Source: Winkia neuii
GTDB lineage: Bacteria > Actinomycetota > Actinomycetes > Actinomycetales > Actinomycetaceae
Direction of reading: 5' to 3'
Assembly: GCF_029011175.1 (NCBI RefSeq)
Contig: NZ_CP118946.1
Coordinates: forward strand, 1,980,680 to 2,044,679
DNA length: 64,000 nucleotides
The notes beneath the pieces are model-generated. The model saw only the letters and a list, made by a program, of their open reading frames with translations, was not told the DNA's origin and searched no databases. Positions 58,375-64,000 of the stretch are shown here, piece after piece (position 1 is the first letter of the stretch; every line of letters starts with the position of its first letter). The position numbers and the translations under genes were made by a program.

Positions 58375-58539
58375 CGTCCCCGCAGGTTCCAGGCGCGAAG
58401 AGCGCCCTGCAACCCTAGGTCGGAAAGTAGGGGCGCTCCCGCGCCTGCGCTTTAAAAGCCACGTTCGCACCAGGAGCACACCCCGTCATTATGCACTTAT
58501 GGTCTGCACACTATTTCCAGGCACTGATTTCAGTGAAAA

Positions 58540-58854
58540 TTAATCTAACTTCTTTTCTTTACCGGCCGCTTCGGGAGTATTGATATTATTGGCGTCGGCC
58601 TGTTTGAGCCGCTGATTCCTCTTGTTGTAGTAAGAGACCGTATACACCCAAATCACGATGGCAACAGCGTCAATTGCAAGTGCCCAAAATCCAATAATTC
58701 CGTGTGCAGCGTAGGCAAAGGTAATCGCCGCCAGGCAAAGGCAATTTGCTTTTGTCTGGGGCGTTAGCTTTCGATATCGCACAAGTAGGTAGCCGAGTGA
58801 ACCAACCCCAACCGAACCGCCCACGATGAGCTCTGCGAGTATTACTCTATTCAT
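58540..58854 (-). CDS. Small membrane protein, paralogue of the next upstream gene
   Basis: 104 residues with three hydrophobic segments. The sequence RYRKLTPQTKANCLCLAAITFAY matches the GRKLTRASRFNCLCLMVLAV of the gene at 58937, so the two are paralogues. No family recognised. It is downstream of the interrupted secreted protein on the same strand and could be an accompanying membrane partner or immunity-type protein; that is speculation. Confidence 0.6.
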   Translation of the reverse strand: MNRVILAELIVGGSVGVGSLGYLLVRYRKLTPQTKANCLCLAAITFAYAAHGIIGFWALAIDAVAIVIWVYTVSYYNKRNQRLKQADANNINTPEAAGKEKKLD

Positions 58855-58936
58855 AATTCACTTACCTTGTACAAGTCGTATACAGCCTCCGAAACCTAGT
58901 AACTCCCATATCCAATCGGCGACAACAGCCCAAGAA

Positions 58937-59218
58937 TTATTCGCAAAAACTTTTTCTTGAGTTTGCCTGCTTCTTTCCACGACTGTGGTACAGATGGGAC
59001 CGGGCAAACCACCAAAATATCATTATGCCTACCGAACCAACTACCACGAGTACCGGATGTCTCCATTTCAACGGATGGATCACTGCCAGCACCATAAGAC
59101 ACAAACAGTTAAACCTACTAGCCCTCGTAAGCTTCCTACCCACTACGAGCATGTAAACAAGGCACCACAAAGCTAATGATGCGCAAATAAGTACGGTAAT
59201 TTTTTGAATTAAATCCAT
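58937..59218 (-). CDS. Small membrane protein, paralogue of the next downstream gene
   Basis: 93 residues with three hydrophobic segments and the shared motif KLT...NCLCL. It starts two bases after the stop of the secreted-protein gene, so the three genes look like one unit. Function unknown. Confidence 0.6.
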   Translation of the reverse strand: MDLIQKITVLICASLALWCLVYMLVVGRKLTRASRFNCLCLMVLAVIHPLKWRHPVLVVVGSVGIMIFWWFARSHLYHSRGKKQANSRKSFCE

Positions 59219-59220
59219 AG

Positions 59221-60333
59221 TTATTCGGCCTTAAAAAGATCTATACAGCTACCAAATCCTAGGAGATTCCAAAATCCTTCAGCTATTAGAGGCCAAGCAG
59301 TTTTTAAGAACTTTACATCTGCTGGGTTTTTTGAAACTTGCGGTAGATGCTTGCTCACACCATTCGGTAACTTAGCTTTCAACTGAGCTATGCCCTCTTT
59401 GACGGTAGCCTTTACTGCTTTCTCCATTCCACCCATCTTGTCGATAGCCGCAGCTATCTTCTTGGTTTTCCTGAGCTTGTTCAAAAACGATACGAGTTTA
59501 GGAACTCTACTGGCTACAGCAGCCCCACCCGTAGCCACTAGAGGCGCAATGTCAACAGCGCACTTTGCCGCCGTCGCAGCCCACCACCCAGCATCTGGAT
59601 CCAGCGTTAGGGGGTACTTTGCATTCTTTGTATCAACAATCTGCCGAATACTACCGTCTCCGCGAAGCTCATAATGCGTTTTTACTTCATTGCCATCAGC
59701 ATCTAACGCCCAAGGCTGCTTAACATATCCGACAGCCTGACCATTTGCGTCAGTAATGTTTAGAGCTCCGTTATTGCTCTCAGATACTGCGTATCCTTCA
59801 GGCAAATCAAGATCAAAGTCAGCGTAGGATGCGGACTCGTCTTTTAAAATGGTAACCACCTGGGCCGACATATCCTCGCTAAGCAATGAAACACTTGTAG
59901 TTTCCCCACCTGGCGAAGTGGTGGTCGCCACACCGTCTCGCACCGAACTCTGGCCGCCGTTGGCTGGCGAAAGCGACATTTTTTGTCCCTCATCTGCATA
60001 AAGCCGGACATTACCGGCGGGATCCACCCCTGACACAGCAACCTGCCGAGGGCCGTCAACCATGTCCAAGGAAATAGAATCAGACACCCCAGTTGTGTCT
60101 AGATTGCGATCAATTTTCCCCGCAAGCCTCTCCTCAGCTACACCCTACTTACTAGCCACGAGGCCCCGCGCCGAGTAAGTACCCGCTTCAGCATCGACTT
60201 GCCCAACTGCCGTTCCTGCGGAGTCTATGGTTTCCCCATCTGCCATAGCCTGCGGAACAATCCCCAGTACCATAGCCAAAGAAAGGAGAGCTGCTACAAC
60301 TACTCCTCTGAGTACAAAAACACTGCTTTTCAT
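59221..60333 (-). pseudogene. Secreted protein with one in-frame stop at codon 63
   Basis: The 370-codon frame starts MKSSVFVLRGVVVAALLSLA, a signal peptide cut near QAMA, with AGAGGTG before the ATG. Codon 63 is TAG (60145-60147), after RGLVASK; the frame continues without shift as GVAEERLAGKIDRNLDTTG to 59221. The mature part has a beta-rich region (VDGPRQVAVSGVDPAGNVRLYADEG), then AKYPLTLDPDAGWWA, a Cys in TAAKCAVDI, hydrophobic and Lys-rich helices, and a second Cys in GFGSCIDLF near the end. Similar actinobacterial secreted proteins exist, function unknown. Recent loss, error or read-through are all possible. Confidence 0.65.
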
Positions 60334-60476
60334 TACTTCACCTCTTCTTGCCCCATTGCGTAATGCACGATACCGACCCAAGCACGCACTTGCATCCGCA
60401 GGGAAAAAGTTTTCCCGCACCATTGCAGTCTTTTAATGCGCGAGCGGTACGGCCCCAGCATTATTTTTCATGAGCT

Positions 60477-60554
60477 TGGGAAGGTGGTGTGCGCTCTGGG
60501 TGCGGACGGGCATTTGCGCGAAGCGCAAGGGCGGGAGCGCACACCACCTTCCCA
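60477..60554. repeat. 20-bp perfect inverted repeat with a nested hairpin
   Basis: TGGGAAGGTGGTGTGCGCTC (60477-60496) and its exact complement at 60535-60554. Inside, TTGCGC-GAA-GCGCAA (60514-60528) forms a second stem. It is non-coding, between the secreted-protein gene and the acyl-CoA dehydrogenase gene, and would form a very stable structure in RNA or a cruciform in DNA. Confidence 0.85.
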
Positions 60555-60596
60555 GGCGGATACACGCATTTACATAACGCACGAAGCGTATCTGCC
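60555..60596. repeat. Adjacent second stem-loop
   Basis: GGCGGATAC (60555-60563) pairs with GTATCTGCC (60588-60596), one G-T pair, starting exactly where the larger inverted repeat ends. Confidence 0.5.
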
Positions 60597-60801
60597 CCCG
60601 CCACCGACCCAGAACGTGAGCGGGGTCTCTATTTTCTAGGACTAAACACCCACAAAAATTCACTAATCCCTATATCGAGACACCGCGTCCCACATTTGAC
60701 ACCGCAGAGCGCCTTATCCCGGAAAGTCCCGGATACCCCTCCAATAGATTTTTGCCGTAATCCAGAACCCACGGCGCGATCAACGCAGATTGGAGATTAC
60801 G

Positions 60802-61947
60802 GTGTCATACCAACTCAATTCCGAACAGGAACTACTACGCGACTTCGTCCGCGACTTCGCTAAGACCAAGCTTGAGCCCCTTGCCGCCAAGGCAGACGAG
60901 AAGGGCGAATTCGACCAGGAGTCCTACGACGCACTCCTAGAGGCAGGCTTCGCCGCCCCCGGCATCCCCGAAGAGTACGGCGGAGACGGAATCGACTCGG
61001 TCTCCATGGCAATCGTCATGGAAGAAATCGCCCGCGTAAACGCTTCGGCCTCGACAATCCTAAGCTCCAACAAGCTGGGCATGATCCCGCTAATGCTGTA
61101 CGGCACGGAAGAACAGCGCAAGACCTACCTGCCCCCTGTTGCTGCTGGCGAGGCAATGTTCGGCTACGCGCTGAGCGAGTGGAACGCCGGCTCCGATCCG
61201 GGCGCTATGACTTGCATGGCCAAGGAAGAGGGCGACGAATACGTAATCAACGGCACCAAGGCTTGGGTGACTTCCGCAGGTATCGCGAAGTACATTGTCC
61301 TGTTCGCCGTAACTGACCCCGATGACAAGCGCCACCGCATCACCGCGTTCATGCTGCACGCTGACGACGAGGGCATCTCGCTGGGCGCCCCCGAACACAA
61401 GATGGGCATCCGCGGTTCCGTAACCCGCGAAATGGTGCTGAAGGACGTGCGCATCCCCGCCTCCCGCATGTTGGGTAAGCGCGGCCACGGCCTCTCGCTC
61501 GCTCTGGGCACCTTGGACCACACCCGCATTTCGATTGCCGCCCAGTCGGTCGGCATCGCGCAGGGCGCCATCGATCAGGCAGCCGAATACGTGACCAAGC
61601 GTGAACAGTTCGGTGCTCCCCTAGCCAAGCTGCAGGGCATCCAGTTCATGCTCGCCGACATGGCTATGAAGACTGAGGCCGCCCGCCAGCTGACCTACGC
61701 TGCTGCGGACCGTTCCGGCACCCAGGCCGAGGATCTGACCTTCTTCGGCGCCAGCGCCAAGTGCTTTGCTTCCGACACTGCCATGGCAGTCACCACCGAT
61801 GCTGTTCAGCTGCTAGGCGGTCTGGGCTACTCGAAGGAATCCCCGGTAGAGCGCATGATGCGCGACGCCAAGGTAACCCAGATTTACGAAGGCACCAACC
61901 AGATTCAGCGCATCGTCATCGCTCGCCAGCTACTGAAGAACTACTAA
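60802..61947 (+). CDS. Acyl-CoA dehydrogenase
   Basis: 381 residues of the flavin-dependent family. FGYALSEWNAGSDPGAMTC and INGTKAWVTSAG are the flavin and substrate motifs; QFGAPLAKLQGIQFMLADM and the C-terminal LLGGLGYSKESPVERMMRDAKVTQIYEGTNQIQRIVIAR includes the position of the usual catalytic Glu (YEGT). Oxidises a short acyl-CoA to the enoyl-CoA. GTG at 60802 with GGAG six bases upstream is chosen. First gene of an apparent operon with an NCS1 transporter and a CaiB-type CoA-transferase; the substrate may be a carnitine- or betaine-like acid, which is inference. Confidence 0.92.
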   Translation: MSYQLNSEQELLRDFVRDFAKTKLEPLAAKADEKGEFDQESYDALLEAGFAAPGIPEEYGGDGIDSVSMAIVMEEIARVNASASTILSSNKLGMIPLMLYGTEEQRKTYLPPVAAGEAMFGYALSEWNAGSDPGAMTCMAKEEGDEYVINGTKAWVTSAGIAKYIVLFAVTDPDDKRHRITAFMLHADDEGISLGAPEHKMGIRGSVTREMVLKDVRIPASRMLGKRGHGLSLALGTLDHTRISIAAQSVGIAQGAIDQAAEYVTKREQFGAPLAKLQGIQFMLADMAMKTEAARQLTYAAADRSGTQAEDLTFFGASAKCFASDTAMAVTTDAVQLLGGLGYSKESPVERMMRDAKVTQIYEGTNQIQRIVIARQLLKNY

Positions 61948-61963
61948 TCTTCCGGGACCAAAC

Positions 61964-63433
61964 ATGGCTACTAAAGAAAGCACCTCGACGGCGCAGAAGT
62001 CCGAGAACTCCTCGATGGAGTCTCGCACTATCGAGCCCGTCCCCCGCTCTGAACGCCACGGCAAGGCCTCTAGCCAGTTCACCCTGTGGCTTGGAGCGAA
62101 CCTACAAATCACCGCGATCGTCAATGGCACGCTCGGCGTCCTAGTGGGGGCAGACCCCATCTGGGCGATCATCGGCATGCTGATCGGCAACGTCCTAGCA
62201 GGAGCAGTCACCGCACTGCACTCGGCGCAAGGCCCCAAGCTAGGCCTGCCCCAGATGATATCCTCACGCGCCCAGTTCGGCGTATACGGCGCCATCTTGC
62301 CGCTAGTGCTGACCGTACTGATGTACATCGGTTTCGCCGGCACTGGCACGGTCCTGTCCGGGCAAGCTATCAACCGCATGTTCGGCATGAGCATCGAGCA
62401 GCCCGTCTTCGGCATCATCGTCTTTGGCGTAATCACCGCGATCATTGCGGTACTCGGCTACAAGTACATTCACAAGCTGGGAAGCCTAGCTTCCTGGGCA
62501 GGCCTGATCATGCTGGCCTACCTGGGAGTGCGCATGTTCACCAAGTACGACGTGTTCGCTGCCTTCCAAGGCAACCACTTCCACTTCGTCTCCTTCCTAC
62601 TGTGCATCGCCCTCGGCGCTGGCTGGCAGTTGACTTTCGGCCCCTACGTGGCCGACTACTCCCGTTACCTGCCCTTCGAAACGTCCTCGTCCTCGGTATT
62701 CTGGTGGACCCTAGGCGGACTGGTTTGCGGCGCCCAGATCTCGATGATCTTCGGCGTACTGCTCGCCTCCCTGCCCACCGCTAAAGGCCAGGGCTTCATC
62801 ACCAACCAGGTGGGCTTCCTAGGCACCCTGGGTGGCGGCGGCTTCATTGCGATCATCATTTACCTGGTGATCACCATTGGCAAGCTAACCGTCAACACGC
62901 TGAACGCCTACGGCGGTTGCATGACGATCATGACGACCATGTCCTCGTTTGGCTCTGACAAGCAGAAGGGCTTCAACCAGAAGGTGCGCACCGGCATCAT
63001 CGTGGCGTTCATCCTGGCCTCGGTCATCTTCGCGCTTGTAGCATCCGCGGACTTCTTGGCATCGTTCAAGTCATTCATTTTGACCCTGCTGATGGCCTTC
63101 ACCCCGTGGACCGCGATCAACCTGATCGACTACTACCTGATCTCTAAGGAACGAGTCGACATTCCCGCCCTCTACGATCCGAACGGTCGCTACGGCAAGT
63201 ACAACGTACCCGCCCTGACCGCCTACATCGTGGGCATCCTGGCACAGATCCCGTTCCTAAACTCCGACTTCTACACCGGCCCGATGACGAAGGTGCTAGG
63301 CGGAGCTGACATTTCGTGGATCGTCGGCCTGATCGTCCCCGCGATCATCTACTGGGCTTGGGGGCGCACCGCAGTGAGCGTGCCAGAGCACACCATCTAC
63401 TTCTATGACGACGAAAAGGAACCAGTGAAATGA
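61964..63433 (+). CDS. NCS1-family (purine/cytosine permease type) transporter
   Basis: 489 residues with about twelve membrane segments after a polar, Ser-rich N terminus of ~35 residues. FTLWLGANLQITAIVNGTLGVLVG and PQMISSRAQFGVYGAI are the NCS1 signatures, WQLTFGPYVADYSRYLP is in the middle and FTPWTAINLIDYY near the C terminus. Imports a nucleobase, allantoin or related compound in classical members; here the operon context suggests an organic acid or amide that becomes a CoA ester. 16 bases after the dehydrogenase stop, weak ribosome site. Confidence 0.88.
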   Translation: MATKESTSTAQKSENSSMESRTIEPVPRSERHGKASSQFTLWLGANLQITAIVNGTLGVLVGADPIWAIIGMLIGNVLAGAVTALHSAQGPKLGLPQMISSRAQFGVYGAILPLVLTVLMYIGFAGTGTVLSGQAINRMFGMSIEQPVFGIIVFGVITAIIAVLGYKYIHKLGSLASWAGLIMLAYLGVRMFTKYDVFAAFQGNHFHFVSFLLCIALGAGWQLTFGPYVADYSRYLPFETSSSSVFWWTLGGLVCGAQISMIFGVLLASLPTAKGQGFITNQVGFLGTLGGGGFIAIIIYLVITIGKLTVNTLNAYGGCMTIMTTMSSFGSDKQKGFNQKVRTGIIVAFILASVIFALVASADFLASFKSFILTLLMAFTPWTAINLIDYYLISKERVDIPALYDPNGRYGKYNVPALTAYIVGILAQIPFLNSDFYTGPMTKVLGGADISWIVGLIVPAIIYWAWGRTAVSVPEHTIYFYDDEKEPVK

Positions 63434-64000
63434 GCGAAACTAAGGGCGTCCTCGACGGCGTCAAAGTGTTGGATCTGTCCCGCGTGCTAGCAGGCCCGTA
63501 TTGCGCGGCCCAGCTGGCAGACCTGGGTGCAGACGTAGTGAAAATCGAGTCCCCTCGCGGCGATGACGCGCGCGGCCTTGGCCCGTTCAAGGACAAGGAA
63601 TCCGTGTACTTCGCGATTCTGAACCGGAACAAACGGTCCGTCACCATGAACTTGAAGGACGAGGGCGACAAGGCGGCTTTCATGGACTTGGTGCGTGAAG
63701 CCGACGTCCTGATCGAAAATTACCGGCCGGGCGTAACTTCCCGTCTGGGCATCGACTGGGACACTCTCAAAGAGGTAAACCCGAAGCTGATTTACGCTTC
63801 CCTGTCCGGGTTCGGCCAGGACGGCCCGTTCGCCAAGCGCCCTGCCTACGACCTGATCGTGCAGGCCATGACCGGCATCATGGATGCCACCGGGCAAGAG
63901 GGCGGCGAGCCGACCCGCGTCGGCGAATCCCTAGGCGACGTGGTGGCCGGCATGTTCATGGGCTGGTCCGTGTGCGCGGCACTGTTCGATCGCACCCGCA
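63430..64000 (+). CDS. CaiB/BaiF family CoA-transferase, N-terminal part (cut by window edge)
   Basis: The visible 190 residues open LDGVKVLDLSRVLAGPYCAAQLADLGADVVKIESPRGDDAR, the hallmark class III CoA-transferase N terminus, with LNRNKRSVTMNLK, LIENYRPG and the catalytic Asp region RPAYDLIVQAMTG. Moves CoA between acids. ATG overlaps the transporter stop (ATGA). Together with the acyl-CoA dehydrogenase it suggests activation and oxidation of an imported acid. Confidence 0.93.
   Translation, partial: MSETKGVLDGVKVLDLSRVLAGPYCAAQLADLGADVVKIESPRGDDARGLGPFKDKESVYFAILNRNKRSVTMNLKDEGDKAAFMDLVREADVLIENYRPGVTSRLGIDWDTLKEVNPKLIYASLSGFGQDGPFAKRPAYDLIVQAMTGIMDATGQEGGEPTRVGESLGDVVAGMFMGWSVCAALFDRTR

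Noticed and set aside
32366-60147. In-frame TAG/TAA codons in three genes taken as a sign of stop-codon recoding
   Set aside because: Most genes end normally with all three stops, both TAG and TAA are involved, and one of the genes also has frameshifts; decay or error is simpler.

Overview
The window looks like the chromosome of a high-GC Gram-positive bacterium, most likely an actinobacterium of the Actinomycetaceae type. Support comes from LPXTG-like surface proteins with thioester and SpaA-type domains, a DUF4232 lipoprotein, a DtxR/IdeR-type iron box, several apparently leaderless -10/start-codon arrangements, and the overall codon use. This is inference; no rRNA or marker gene is present.

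Region 1 (1 to about 19.9 kb) is the replication and packaging half of a prophage, almost all on the minus strand. Read in transcription order (right to left) it holds a small basic protein, a sigma-like regulator, two small proteins, DUF2800, DUF2815, a family A DNA polymerase, a KilA-C antirepressor, DUF4406, a P4-type primase/helicase, a VRR-NUC nuclease, an SNF2 helicase, a DUF1492-like regulator, an HNH nuclease, the P27 small terminase subunit, a phage-borne S-adenosylmethionine synthetase, and a ParB/DNA methyltransferase cut by the window edge. Structural genes would lie further left. Cargo interrupts this core: an Abi_2/HEPN abortive infection gene preceded by an AbiF-like structured RNA (13.1-14.1 kb), and a cassette between HNH and terminase (2.4-6.1 kb) with a ClbS/DfsB-like protein, a membrane protein and an 829-residue DUF1906 protein. 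No integrase or CI-type repressor is visible.

Region 2 (19.9-29.3 kb) is a plus-strand, tightly packed six-gene defence operon: an NBR1-Ig-domain protein, an excisionase-type HTH protein, type III Mod and Res, and a DUF1837 (HamA-like) plus helicase (HamB-like) Hachiman pair. Four TGGGACT direct repeats lie just ahead of it. The HamA-like protein seems to lack the Glu and Lys of its nuclease motif. This joint type III R-M/Hachiman operon, led by an NBR1-Ig protein, is the best candidate for an interesting system here.

Region 3 (29.7-42 kb) is chromosome with surface and regulatory genes: a zinc polyol dehydrogenase, a DUF4232 lipoprotein, a decayed cell-wall-anchored protein, an iron-box-controlled methyltransferase/cupin pair, a small secreted protein, a thioester/SpaA adhesin with a perfect 301-bp duplication, and a TetR-YhgE/Pip pair. 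Region 4 (41-46.8 kb) is a xylose locus (xylB, divergent xylA, sugar porter, ROK repressor with a one-base frameshift). Region 5 (46.9-57.7 kb) has an amidohydrolase, an FdhF/YdeP-FdhD pair, a 2-hydroxyacid dehydrogenase, a nonsense-interrupted amidohydrolase, and a polyol locus (mannitol/arabitol-type dehydrogenase, CsbX-like MFS, DeoR). Region 6 (57.8-64 kb) has an orphan PemK-like protein, two paralogous small membrane proteins, a nonsense-interrupted secreted protein, a striking 20-bp perfect inverted repeat, and an acyl-CoA dehydrogenase / NCS1 transporter / CaiB CoA-transferase operon running off the right edge. At least five chromosomal genes are broken by one or more small lesions; some may be assembly errors.
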